NCBI RefSeq assembly: GCF_900186955.1
Contig: NZ_LT906438.1
Coordinates: 3,791,668-3,855,667 of the forward strand
DNA length: 64,000 nt
Direction: 5' to 3'
Source: Bacillus pumilus
Lineage (GTDB): Bacteria; Bacillota; Bacilli; Bacillales; Bacillaceae
Of the stretch, positions 17,733 to 27,729 are shown piece after piece. The position numbers were made by a program, and so were the translations under genes. The notes under the pieces are model-generated. The model made no database searches and had not been told where the DNA came from. It worked only from the letters and a program-made list of their open reading frames with translations. The number at the start of each line of letters is the position of its first letter. Position 1 is the first letter of the stretch.

Positions 17733-19265
17733 ATGCTTCGTGAACGCGCCATATCGTTAAGGAATAAAACTGCGATTACATACGCTGATACGCACATGAG
17801 CTACCAAGAACTTGATGAGCGCGTCAGCAGTCTTGCCGCCGGTTTCCATCAGCTTGGAATTCAAAAGGGCAGTCGAGTTGTCGTGCAGCTTCCTAACATT
17901 CCTGCTTTTTTTGAAGTCATTTTCGCTTTATTTCGAATTGGTGCTTTACCCGTCTTCTCACTGCCATCTCATAGAAGCAGCGAAATCACTTATTTTATTG
18001 AGTTTGCCGAAGCAGACGCATATGTCATACCAGATATCCATGATGGCTTTGATTATCGATCACTCGCACGTCAAGTGAAAGAAAAGCTTCCCTCATTACC
18101 TCATGTCATTGTTGCAGGGAAGGCTGAGGAATTCCTTGACTTGGATGATCTGCGCAAGGACCCAGTACTTGATCCTCAAATTCATGTAGAGGCAAGCGAT
18201 ATTGCATTTCTTCAGTTATCAGGAGGCAGCACAGGCCTTTCTAAGCTCATACCTCGTACACATGATGACTATATGTATAGTCTTTGGAAAAGCAATGAGG
18301 TGTGCGAGCTCACAAAAGATAGTGTGTATTTAGCTACACTTCCAGTTGCGCACAACTATCCATTAAGCTCGCCTGGAGTCCTTGGGACGTTATACGCAGG
18401 TGGAAGAGTCGTTCTTGCACCGGGATCAAGTCCTGATGTCGTCTTTCCACTCATTGAAAAAGAACGGGCAACAATTACCGCAGTCGTTCCGCCTATTGCA
18501 TTGATCTGGCTAGAAGCCGCTCCACATCGATCAGATGACTTATCGAGTCTTGAGGTTTTACAAGTCGGTGGTGCTAAATTAAGCGCCGAGGCAGCAAAAC
18601 GAGTGATGCCTGCCCTTGGGTGTAAGTTACAGCAAGTTTTTGGCATGGCAGAAGGTCTGGTCAACTATACCAGATTGAATGATCCTGAACATGTCATTAT
18701 TCACACACAAGGACGCCCGATGTCTGAATATGATGAGGTACTAGTGGTAGATGAGGAGGACAAGCCCGTCCCGAATGAAGTGGCTGGACACCTTTTAACA
18801 AGAGGACCTTATACGATTCGCGGCTACTATAAAGCCGATGAACAAAACAAGAAAGCATTTACAGCCGATGGCTTTTACAGAACAGGTGACATCGTGCGAT
18901 TAACAAAAGAAGGAAATGTGGTAGTAGAAGGCAGAGACAAGGATCAAATCAATCGTGGCGGCGAAAAGGTTGCCGCTGAAGAAGTTGAAAATCATTTACT
19001 TGCGCATCCTGACATTCATGATGCCGCCATGGTGTCCATGCCAGATCCGTTTCTTGGCGAACGCTCATGTGCCTTTGTTATTGCGAAAGGAAACAACAAG
19101 CCAGCACCACACGCCTTAAAGTCATTTCTAAGAGAACGCGGGCTCGCTGCCTATAAAATTCCCGACCGCATTGAATGGATCGAGGCGTTCCCACAAACAG
19201 GTGTAGGCAAAGTCAGTAAAAAAGCATTAAGAGAATTAGCTTCAATCCATACTGCCAACGTATAA
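17733..19265 (+). CDS. dhbE: 2,3-dihydroxybenzoate-AMP ligase DhbE, N-terminally truncated by a nonsense codon
   Basis: Stand-alone adenylation enzyme that activates DHB with ATP and loads it on DhbB. The open frame from ATG 17733 gives 510 residues, lacking the first 29. Adenylation motifs are intact: [16 protein letters not shown] (phosphate loop), [33 protein letters not shown] and the catalytic Lys in TGVGKVSK. The only nearby Shine-Dalgarno for 17733 is GGAG 14 nt upstream, too far for efficient starts. The protein may be made weakly by reinitiation, or the gene is inactive. Everything downstream in the operon is intact. Confidence 0.88.
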   Translation: MLRERAISLRNKTAITYADTHMSYQELDERVSSLAAGFHQLGIQKGSRVVVQLPNIPAFFEVIFALFRIGALPVFSLPSHRSSEITYFIEFAEADAYVIPDIHDGFDYRSLARQVKEKLPSLPHVIVAGKAEEFLDLDDLRKDPVLDPQIHVEASDIAFLQLSGGSTGLSKLIPRTHDDYMYSLWKSNEVCELTKDSVYLATLPVAHNYPLSSPGVLGTLYAGGRVVLAPGSSPDVVFPLIEKERATITAVVPPIALIWLEAAPHRSDDLSSLEVLQVGGAKLSAEAAKRVMPALGCKLQQVFGMAEGLVNYTRLNDPEHVIIHTQGRPMSEYDEVLVVDEEDKPVPNEVAGHLLTRGPYTIRGYYKADEQNKKAFTADGFYRTGDIVRLTKEGNVVVEGRDKDQINRGGEKVAAEEVENHLLAHPDIHDAAMVSMPDPFLGERSCAFVIAKGNNKPAPHALKSFLRERGLAAYKIPDRIEWIEAFPQTGVGKVSKKALRELASIHTANV

Positions 19266-19284
19266 AAAAAGAGGAGTGAAAACC

Positions 19285-20193
19285 ATGGCAATCCCTACTA
19301 TTCCTGCGTATCCAATGCCAAGCATACAAGATTTACCCGAAAATAAAGTGAACTGGATCCCTGATCCGAAACGTGCTGTCCTGCTAATACATGACATGCA
19401 GCAATATTTTTTAAATGCATTTCAACAAGATACATCACCGATCACAGAGTTAGTGCAGCATATTGAACAATTACGTGATACATGCAAAGAACTTGGCATT
19501 CCTGTCGTCTATACAGCTCAACCTGGTGACCAAGACCCGAAGGATCGTGCCTTATTAACAGATTTTTGGGGGCCTGGTCTTGGTGATGATGAAGCATTGA
19601 CAAAAATCATTGATCAGCTTGCTCCATCTGAAGCAGACACAATGCTAACAAAATGGCGTTATAGCGCATTCAAAAAATCCAATTTTTTAGACATTCTTCA
19701 AGAAGGCGGGCGTGATCAACTGATCATTACTGGCGTATATGCACATATTGGCTGTATGCTGACAGCCGCAGAAGCATTCATGCTCGATATTGAAACTTTT
19801 TTTGTCGCCGATGCCGTCGCTGACTTTTCACTTAAGCATCACAAAATGGCAATGACCTATGCAGCTGAACGCTGTGCGGTGACCACAACGACAAGCCAAA
19901 TCATTAGTCGTTTAACAGGACAGGAAGCAGACGGTGATGATCTATCCTTTGATGCTATCGTTCACCAAGTAGCTGAGTATATCCAAATCGAGCCGAATGA
20001 AATACCGTTTGACGAGAATCTCGTCTATCTTGGACTTGATTCTATTAGAATGATGAGTCTAGCGGAAAAATGGAGACAGCAAGGAGCGACAGTCAATTTC
20101 GTTGAGCTTGCAGCTAATCCAACGCTCACGTCTTGGCGAGCTCTTCTTTTCCCAGAAAAACAGCCATCTATCCCAAATATCGATTACTTGTAA
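19285..20193 (+). CDS. dhbB: Isochorismatase / aryl carrier protein DhbB
   Basis: Two-domain protein, 302 residues. The N-terminal isochorismatase (about 1-205) hydrolyses the enol-pyruvyl group of isochorismate; LLIHDMQ carries the catalytic Asp, and TGVYAHIGCMLTA is the family signature near the active site. The C-terminal aryl carrier domain (about 225-295) has LGLDSIRMM, whose Ser takes the phosphopantetheine arm. GTG 19276 is in frame but lies in the ribosome binding region; GAGGAG precedes ATG 19285, and MAIPTI matches the family start. Confidence 0.95.
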   Translation: MAIPTIPAYPMPSIQDLPENKVNWIPDPKRAVLLIHDMQQYFLNAFQQDTSPITELVQHIEQLRDTCKELGIPVVYTAQPGDQDPKDRALLTDFWGPGLGDDEALTKIIDQLAPSEADTMLTKWRYSAFKKSNFLDILQEGGRDQLIITGVYAHIGCMLTAAEAFMLDIETFFVADAVADFSLKHHKMAMTYAAERCAVTTTTSQIISRLTGQEADGDDLSFDAIVHQVAEYIQIEPNEIPFDENLVYLGLDSIRMMSLAEKWRQQGATVNFVELAANPTLTSWRALLFPEKQPSIPNIDYL

Positions 20194-20208
20194 AGGAGGT
20201 ATAGACCC

Positions 20209-23200
20209 TTGTCGATCCAGTCAGTCGATTCATTCCCACTAACCGGTGCCCAATCAGGCATTTGGTATGCGCAGCAGCTTGATCCATCTAATCCTATTTT
20301 CAATACAGCTGAATATATAGATATTAAAGGTCCTATTGATCCCGTACACTTTGAAGCAGCCATTAGAAAGACTGTCTTAGAAGCAGATTCCTTGTATATG
20401 CGCTTCGTTGAGGATACTGACGGTCCAAAGCAATGGTTGATATCTAAGAAAGAGATTCCATTTCAATCTATCAATTTACAAAATGAAAAACAGCCGCTTG
20501 ATGCGGCTAAAGCATGGATGAAGACAGACCTTGCAACGCCAGTCTCTTTAGAGAAAGATGTATTATTCCGTGAAGTACTTTTTCAACTTGCTGACGACCG
20601 TTTTATCTGGTATCAGCGCATTCATCACATTGCCATTGATGGATTCGCCTTTTCGCTCATTGCACGCCGTGTTGCTGAGGTCTATTCAGCCCTATCGAAA
20701 GGGACACCTGTGCCTCCTCAAACATTTGGATCCTTACATGACGTAGTCCAAGAAGAGATCACCTATCAACAGTCCAATCGGTATGAAGATGATCGAGTTT
20801 TTTGGAAAAATCGCTTTGCTGATCAACCTGAAATTGTCAGCCTTGCTGAGCTTGCCCCAAGAACGTCGGATCATTTTATCCGCAAAACGGCTAGCTTCGA
20901 TGCCGAAAAGGTAAGCAAAATGAAAAAAAATGCTCAATTTTTCGGTGGTACGTGGCATGAAATGATTCTTGCGGCATCCGCTCTATATATGCATCGTATG
21001 ATTGGTGCACATGATATTGTTTTAGGATTACCTGTTATGATGCGCCTTGGATCGTGCGCCTTGCAAACACCCGGAATGGTCATGAACCTGGTACCGCTTC
21101 GTTTAACATGCAAACCAGAAATGACGCTCTCAGCACTTGTTCGCCAAGTATCTGATGAACTGAAAGCCATTCGTCCTCATCAAAGATATCGTCATGAAGA
21201 CATGCGGAGAGACTTTAAACTCATCGGAAGAAATCAACGATTATTCGGCCCGCAGATCAATATCATGCCATTTGATTATGATCTCATGTTCGATCAGAGC
21301 ATTGGTCAAGCACATAATCTTTCAGCAGGACCCGTAGATGATATATCGATCAACATATACGACCGCGCAGATGGGAAAGGATTTCAAATCGACTTTGATG
21401 CAAACCCTGCCGTTTACAAAGAGCAAACAGTTGACGCTCATCAGCAGCGTTTTCTTCAATTGCTGGAGGAAATAACCGGACTAGAGCAAGATCAGACGAT
21501 CAGTCAATTCAACCTTCTTTTGTCTGAAGAAAAAGAGAACATTCTCAAGCACTGGAATGATACAAAACGAGAATTACCAAAAGAATCTTTACGGGAACTA
21601 TTTGAAAAACAAGTCAGCAAAACACCACAAGCAAAAGCATTACAGTTTGAAGAAATCACTTTGACCTACGAAGAGTTGAATCAGCGGGCAAATCAATTGG
21701 CTCATTATTTGAAAAAGCGCGGCATTGGACCAGAACAATTTGTCGCAATTGCTCTGCCTCGTTCCATCGATATGGTCGTAAGTCTATTAGCCGTTATCAA
21801 GACAGGAGCCGCATATCTGCCACTAGACCCTGATTACCCTAACGATCGTGTCGCCTATATGCTAGAAGATGCCAAACCGGCGTGCTTGCTCACAGTCAAA
21901 GAGACAGCAGACGGTTTGGAGCATCCGCACATCGTTCAACTGGATGATTCAATTGTTCATCAGGAGATAGCAGGCAGCCCGCATCTCAATCCGACTTGGA
22001 GCGAAGGCTCCCCGCATCACCCGGCTTACATCCTCTACACGTCAGGATCGACAGGCAAACCAAAGGGTGTTGTTGTAACAAAACGAAATGTGATCAACTT
22101 TATATTGTCTATGCAAGATTCATTTTTATTAGATCAAGGGGACCAGCTTTTAGCGGTAACGACCATTGCCTTTGATATTTCCGGGCTAGAAATGTTCCTC
22201 CCGCTTTTACATGGTGCCGCTATATTATTAGCAAAAAAAGAAACGATACAAGAACCAGCAAAGCTTTCAGACATGATTCGTTCTCATCATGTCACAATCA
22301 TGCAGGCAACACCAACGTTGTGGCATGCGTTAGCAGATGATTACCCTGACGTGATAACAGGTATGCGTGTTCTTGTTGGAGGAGAAGCACTCCCTGCCTC
22401 CCTTTTGCACACATTACAATCTCTTCAATGCGACATTACCAATTTGTACGGACCTACAGAAACGACGATCTGGTCTACCATGGAAAATGTCACAGCACAT
22501 CGAGAGAATAGTGGACCGGCGATTGGCAAACCCATTTGGAATACGAACATTTACATTTTAGATGAAGGACTAAACCCAGTCCCAGCAGGATCAATCGGTG
22601 AACTTTATATTGCAGGTGAAGGAGTATCCAGAGGATATCTTGGACGATATGACTTAACGGCTGAACGATTTGTCGCTGATCCATTCGGCACAAAAGGCAC
22701 GAGAATGTATCGCACTGGTGATTTAGCCAGATGGCGTGAGAATGGCTCGATTGATTATATTAGCCGTGCTGATCATCAAATTAAAATTCGCGGCTTCCGT
22801 ATTGAACTAGGTGAAATTGAAACAGTTATTATGCAGCACCCAGCCATAAAGCATACATCCGTTATCGTTCGGGAGGATCAACCTGGACAACAGCTGCTTT
22901 GTGCGTATGTTGTGCTGACAGACGACTCTTCTCTTCACCCTTCAGAGCTTAGGCAGTTTGTGGCTGCGTTACTTCCAGACTACATGGTGCCTTCTGCTGT
23001 TGTCTTTTTGCCGGAACTTCCACTTACACCAAACGGCAAAATCGATCGCAAAGCATTGCCAGTGCCAAATATGTCTTTAGTTAGTTCTGAGCGTACACCT
23101 AGAACACCCCAAGAAGACATGTTATGTAGTTTATTTGCAGAAACCCTTGGCGTATCTCAAATTGGCATAGATGATAGTTTCTTTGATTTAGGCGGACATT

Positions 23201-26200
23201 CTTTACTTGCCGCTCGTCTGCTTAGACGTATACGCGATACATTCGGTGCAGACCTAAGCATGAGCACCATTTTTGAATCACCTCGAGTCGCTGAACTTGC
23301 ACAGCACTTAGACAAAGCAAAGGACATTCGGCCGCCGCTTCAGGTAGAAAAAAAGCCAGATGAAATTCCATTATCCTTTGCCCAAAAACGGCTCTGGTTC
23401 CTTCATTGCCTTGAAGGTCCAAGTCCAACTTATAATATTCCACTTGTCATTCAGCTGACAGGTACATTAGATCAAAAAGCTCTCATTGGTGCTTTAGCAG
23501 ATATCACTGAAAAACATGAAACCCTTAGAACCATCTTTCCAAATAAGAACGGCATGCCAAGACAGGTTATTTTACACCCGAAAAGTGTTCAGCCTGAACT
23601 CCACGTCACAGCTTCAAGTGATCAACAAATTGATAATCAGTTAAACGAAGCCATTCGCTATAGCTTTAAGATTGAAGAAGAACCTGCACTTCGAGCTGAA
23701 TTATTCATACTTGATGCAAATCGATCCGTGCTGCTTCTATTGCTGCATCATATCGCTGGTGACGGCTGGTCACTTGCACCATTGACACGAGACTTAGCTG
23801 CTGCTTACGAAGCCCGTATACAAGGAAAATCAATCTCCTTGCCAGCCGAACCTGTTCAATATGCTGACTATGCTATTTGGCAGCAGAAGCTGTTGGGCAG
23901 TGAGGAAGAGACGGATAGTCTATTTGCCAAGCAGCTTACCTATTGGACAGGTGCCTTACATGACCTGCCTGAAGAACTGGAGCTTCCCTATGACTACCCG
24001 CGTCCACAGGAAGGAAGCTTCAACGGTGCTACGATCGACTTTGCGATTGAGCCCGCTTTACACCAGCTGCTCCTTGAACTTGCAAAGCAGCATCAGGTGA
24101 GCTTGTTCATGGTGCTTCAAGCATCACTTGCAGCATTACTGACACGTCTTGGAGCGGGAACAGATATCCCTATTGGCAGTCCAATTGCTGGGCGGAATGA
24201 CGATGCACTTGACGACATTGTGGGATTGTTTGTGAATACACTAGTATTACGTACAAATACAGCTGGTAATCCAACCTTTAGTGAGCTATTGAAGCGAGTG
24301 CGAGACGTTGACTTAGCAGCCTATGAGCATCAGGATCTGCCATTTGAACGGCTAGTGGAAATTCTAAATCCAAACCGCTCCAGATCACGCAATCCATTGT
24401 TCCAGGTCATGCTTGCCTTCCAAAATACACCGAAGGCGGAAATGAAGTTGACACAACTTGACTCAGACCTCTACGTGAAACCAGTAGGATCAGCTAAATT
24501 TGATCTGACCATCGAATTAACAGAACAAAGAACTGAAACTGGGTCAGCAGCAGGATTAACAGGATTGTTTGAATTCAGCACAGATGTATTTAAACAAAGT
24601 ACCATTCAAGCAATCGCTGCCAGAATGAAGCGCTTTTTAACAGAGATAGCTGAGCGCCCACATCTGCCGATTGGTCAAGTGAACATTTTATCAGATAAAG
24701 AGCGGCAAACATTTCTACCTGACAAAAAGACATTCGCTCAGTTAGACCAAGCACATCGTCTCCCGACCTTATTTGAAAAAACGGTGCAGCAATATCCTGA
24801 TCGAGTGGCAGTAACGGATGGCAAGTGGCAGCTTACCTATGAAGAGTTAAACAACAAAGCCAATCGTCTTGCTCATTTATTAATAGAAAGAGGCGTTGGA
24901 CCAGAACAGTTCGTTGCACTTGCCCTGCCTAGATCAATCGATATGCTCGTCAGCCTATTAGCCGTTCATAAAGCAGGCGCAGCCTATGTTCCGCTTGATC
25001 CTGATTACCCAGCAGACAGGCTGGCATACATGATACAAGATGCCAAACCAGTTTGCAGCATCACAACAAAAGCAGCTGCATTGCATCTCCCTGCTGATTG
25101 CGATTTGATTTTGTTAGACGAAAAAGAAACAAATGATCAATTACAGATTACGCCAAATCACAATCCGGCTGATATAGACAGAATTGAGCCGCTATCTCCT
25201 CTGCATCCGGCCTATATTATTTATACATCCGGATCTACAGGGAAACCAAAAGGAGTGGTCATCCCACACCAAAATGTCATCCGTCTTCTGACATCTACTG
25301 AACATTGGTTCCATTTCGATGAAGAGGATGTTTGGACAATGTTCCATTCGTATGCCTTTGACTTTTCAGTTTGGGAAATATGGGGGCCCCTTTTATATGG
25401 CGGTCGGCTTGTCATTGTTCCTCATACCATCTCTCGTTCTCCAGAAGAGATGCTGCATCTTCTAGTCGATGAAGGTGTGACTGTGCTTAATCAAACACCT
25501 TCTGCCTTCTATCAGCTCATGCAGATAGACAAGGAACAACAAACACTTGGTCAAGCATTATCACTCCGCTATGTCATCTTTGGCGGTGAAGCATTAGAGC
25601 TTAGCAGATTAGAAGATTGGTACAGCCGTCACTCAGACTGCAAGCCAAAGCTAATTAACATGTACGGCATTACAGAAACCACCGTACACGTTACGTACAA
25701 TGTACTCAATCGAGACATGATCGCAAAGAAATCCAGCAGCTTAATAGGCGAACCGATTCCTGATTTACACGTGTACGTACTAGATGAATACCTACAACCT
25801 GTTCCACCTGGGACGACAGGTGAAATGTATGTAGCTGGAGCTGGTTTGGCAAGAGGTTATCTAGGCAGGCCTGACCTAACATCAGATCGATTCCCTGCCG
25901 ATCCTTATGGAGCACCTGGCACAAGGATGTATCGAACTGGCGACCTCGCTCGCTGGACGGTAGAAGGGGCACTTGATTACATTGGCAGAGCAGATCATCA
26001 AATTAAAATACGCGGGTTTAGAATTGAACTTGGAGAAATCGAAGCCGTTCTATCACGCCACGACGCAGTTGCACAAGTTGTCGTGATTATGCGAGAGGAT
26101 CAGCCTGGTGACAAACGCTTAGTCGCATACATCGTCACAACTGAAGAAGACCGTTTCGATACAGAGACCCTTCGCCATTTTGCGGCAGCCAGTCTTCCTG

Positions 26201-27357
26201 ATTACATGGTGCCTGCGGCTTATGTACAGATTGATACGATGCCACTTACAGCAAACGGAAAGCTTGATCAAAAATCACTACCGGCACCTCAATTGCATAT
26301 ACAGCAAACGGATGGCCGCGGCCCAAGAAACCCGAAAGAGGAAGTTCTATGCCACCTCTTTGAAGAGGTGCTTGATTTGCCAAAAATCAGCATTGACGAT
26401 CGCTTTTTTGACATTGGCGGGCATTCCTTACTTGCGGTTCGTTTAATCAGCCGCATTCGTGATGCACTTGGTGTCAAACTAAGCATCGGAACGTTGTTTG
26501 AAGCACCAAATGTTGCAAGTTTGGCAGAGAAACTAGAAACAGGAAGCGATGAAAACGCACTAGAAATCCTGCTGCCGCTAAGAACAAATGGAGAAAGATA
26601 TCCTCTCTTCTGTGTTCACCCAGCTGGTGGTCTTAGCTGGTGCTATGCAGGTCTCTTGAATACATTAGAGAAAGACATCCCTATTTATGGATTACAGGCA
26701 AGAGGAATCGCAAGAAAAGATGACTACCCGCACACACTAGATGATATGGCTGCGGATTACATCAAGCACATCCAAACGATTCAGCCAAAAGGTCCTTATC
26801 ATCTTCTTGGCTGGTCACTAGGCGGAAACGTTGTACAGGCAATGGCTACACAACTCCAGCAGCAAGGTGAAGAAATCGCTCTCGTTGCGATGCTAGATGC
26901 CTATCCAAACCATTTCTTACCGCTTAAAGAAGCACCCGATGAAGAAGAAGCACTAATCGCTCTTCTTGCACTCGGGGGTTATGATCCAGATACCTTAACA
27001 GGTGAACCGCTCACGATGAAAAGTGCTGTCGACATCTTGAAGAAAGACGGCAGTGCACTAGCAAGCTTAAGTGAAGATGCCATTAGAAATCTAAAGGAAA
27101 CCTATGTCAATTCAGTTCGATTGCTCGGAGAATATCAGCCAAAAACTTATCATGGGGACATATTATTCTTTAGATCTACCATTATCCCAGATTGGTTTAC
27201 ACCAATTGATCCCGAAGCATGGGCACCTTATATCAACGGAACCATTGAACAGCACGACATTCATTGCCGGCACAAAGACATGTGCCAGCCTAAACCCCTA
27301 GCAGAAATTGGTGTCATCTTAGACAACTCTCTGCATCGGGTCAAACAAAAGCACTAA
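20209..27357 (+). CDS. dhbF: Bacillibactin non-ribosomal peptide synthetase DhbF
   Basis: 2382 residues, two modules and a thioesterase: C1 (about 5-435, HHIAIDG), A1 (about 455-955), T1 (about 975-1040, LGGHSLLA), C2 (about 1050-1490, HHIAGDG), A2 (about 1515-2015), T2 (about 2035-2100, IGGHSLLA), TE (about 2115-2380, GWSLGG). The A-domain specificity residues read DILQLGLIW (glycine) and DFWNIGMVH (threonine), so it adds Gly and Thr to DHB and cyclises three units into the trilactone. TTG start with AAAGGAGG 8 nt upstream. No frame break seen. Confidence 0.97.
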   Translation: MSIQSVDSFPLTGAQSGIWYAQQLDPSNPIFNTAEYIDIKGPIDPVHFEAAIRKTVLEADSLYMRFVEDTDGPKQWLISKKEIPFQSINLQNEKQPLDAAKAWMKTDLATPVSLEKDVLFREVLFQLADDRFIWYQRIHHIAIDGFAFSLIARRVAEVYSALSKGTPVPPQTFGSLHDVVQEEITYQQSNRYEDDRVFWKNRFADQPEIVSLAELAPRTSDHFIRKTASFDAEKVSKMKKNAQFFGGTWHEMILAASALYMHRMIGAHDIVLGLPVMMRLGSCALQTPGMVMNLVPLRLTCKPEMTLSALVRQVSDELKAIRPHQRYRHEDMRRDFKLIGRNQRLFGPQINIMPFDYDLMFDQSIGQAHNLSAGPVDDISINIYDRADGKGFQIDFDANPAVYKEQTVDAHQQRFLQLLEEITGLEQDQTISQFNLLLSEEKENILKHWNDTKRELPKESLRELFEKQVSKTPQAKALQFEEITLTYEELNQRANQLAHYLKKRGIGPEQFVAIALPRSIDMVVSLLAVIKTGAAYLPLDPDYPNDRVAYMLEDAKPACLLTVKETADGLEHPHIVQLDDSIVHQEIAGSPHLNPTWSEGSPHHPAYILYTSGSTGKPKGVVVTKRNVINFILSMQDSFLLDQGDQLLAVTTIAFDISGLEMFLPLLHGAAILLAKKETIQEPAKLSDMIRSHHVTIMQATPTLWHALADDYPDVITGMRVLVGGEALPASLLHTLQSLQCDITNLYGPTETTIWSTMENVTAHRENSGPAIGKPIWNTNIYILDEGLNPVPAGSIGELYIAGEGVSRGYLGRYDLTAERFVADPFGTKGTRMYRTGDLARWRENGSIDYISRADHQIKIRGFRIELGEIETVIMQHPAIKHTSVIVREDQPGQQLLCAYVVLTDDSSLHPSELRQFVAALLPDYMVPSAVVFLPELPLTPNGKIDRKALPVPNMSLVSSERTPRTPQEDMLCSLFAETLGVSQIGIDDSFFDLGGHSLLAARLLRRIRDTFGADLSMSTIFESPRVAELAQHLDKAKDIRPPLQVEKKPDEIPLSFAQKRLWFLHCLEGPSPTYNIPLVIQLTGTLDQKALIGALADITEKHETLRTIFPNKNGMPRQVILHPKSVQPELHVTASSDQQIDNQLNEAIRYSFKIEEEPALRAELFILDANRSVLLLLLHHIAGDGWSLAPLTRDLAAAYEARIQGKSISLPAEPVQYADYAIWQQKLLGSEEETDSLFAKQLTYWTGALHDLPEELELPYDYPRPQEGSFNGATIDFAIEPALHQLLLELAKQHQVSLFMVLQASLAALLTRLGAGTDIPIGSPIAGRNDDALDDIVGLFVNTLVLRTNTAGNPTFSELLKRVRDVDLAAYEHQDLPFERLVEILNPNRSRSRNPLFQVMLAFQNTPKAEMKLTQLDSDLYVKPVGSAKFDLTIELTEQRTETGSAAGLTGLFEFSTDVFKQSTIQAIAARMKRFLTEIAERPHLPIGQVNILSDKERQTFLPDKKTFAQLDQAHRLPTLFEKTVQQYPDRVAVTDGKWQLTYEELNNKANRLAHLLIERGVGPEQFVALALPRSIDMLVSLLAVHKAGAAYVPLDPDYPADRLAYMIQDAKPVCSITTKAAALHLPADCDLILLDEKETNDQLQITPNHNPADIDRIEPLSPLHPAYIIYTSGSTGKPKGVVIPHQNVIRLLTSTEHWFHFDEEDVWTMFHSYAFDFSVWEIWGPLLYGGRLVIVPHTISRSPEEMLHLLVDEGVTVLNQTPSAFYQLMQIDKEQQTLGQALSLRYVIFGGEALELSRLEDWYSRHSDCKPKLINMYGITETTVHVTYNVLNRDMIAKKSSSLIGEPIPDLHVYVLDEYLQPVPPGTTGEMYVAGAGLARGYLGRPDLTSDRFPADPYGAPGTRMYRTGDLARWTVEGALDYIGRADHQIKIRGFRIELGEIEAVLSRHDAVAQVVVIMREDQPGDKRLVAYIVTTEEDRFDTETLRHFAAASLPDYMVPAAYVQIDTMPLTANGKLDQKSLPAPQLHIQQTDGRGPRNPKEEVLCHLFEEVLDLPKISIDDRFFDIGGHSLLAVRLISRIRDALGVKLSIGTLFEAPNVASLAEKLETGSDENALEILLPLRTNGERYPLFCVHPAGGLSWCYAGLLNTLEKDIPIYGLQARGIARKDDYPHTLDDMAADYIKHIQTIQPKGPYHLLGWSLGGNVVQAMATQLQQQGEEIALVAMLDAYPNHFLPLKEAPDEEEALIALLALGGYDPDTLTGEPLTMKSAVDILKKDGSALASLSEDAIRNLKETYVNSVRLLGEYQPKTYHGDILFFRSTIIPDWFTPIDPEAWAPYINGTIEQHDIHCRHKDMCQPKPLAEIGVILDNSLHRVKQKH

Positions 27358-27377
27358 GAATAAAGGAGAGATGACAA

Positions 27378-27605
27378 ATGACAAATCCCTTTGATCGTGA
27401 AGACGGTGTATTTCTTGTGCTTGTCAATGAACAAGGACAGCATTCACTTTGGCCATCATTTGCACCAGTGCCAGATGGGTGGGAAAAGGTCTTTGGTGAA
27501 GACACTAGAAATGCCTGCATCGATTATATCCAGACACACTGGCAGGACTTACGGCCATTAAGCTTAACAAAAGAACCTGCGCTAGCACATGGAAAAACAG
27601 ACTAA
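27378..27605 (+). CDS. MbtH-like protein for DhbF
   Basis: 75-residue MbtH-family chaperone/activator of NRPS adenylation domains. Conserved [24 protein letters not shown] and a C-terminal VPDGW with SLTKEP nearby carry the signature Trp and Pro positions. AAGGAG before the ATG, 20 nt after dhbF. Last gene of the operon. Confidence 0.92.
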   Translation: MTNPFDREDGVFLVLVNEQGQHSLWPSFAPVPDGWEKVFGEDTRNACIDYIQTHWQDLRPLSLTKEPALAHGKTD

Positions 27606-27610
27606 ATCAT

Positions 27611-27641
27611 CGCGCCCTGATCTGAATCAGGGTGCTTTTTT
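27611..27641 (+). terminator. Terminator of the dhb operon
   Basis: GCGCCCTGAT, 4-nt loop, ATCAGGGTGC followed by TTTTTT. Confidence 0.88.
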
Positions 27642-27690
27642 GACAGAATAAACATCACCATCTTTCCAGCTCTTTCTGCTACAATTTAAT

Positions 27691-27705
27691 TGAGAATGTT
27701 TATCA
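27691..27705. promoter_or_regulatory. Fur box upstream of btr
   Basis: TGAGAATGTTTATCA, two mismatches from the 7-1-7 Fur consensus, 25 nt before the btr start and just behind a TACAAT -10 (27680-27685). Confidence 0.7.
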
Positions 27706-27729
27706 ACAAATAAGAGATCAGGTGGTTTT

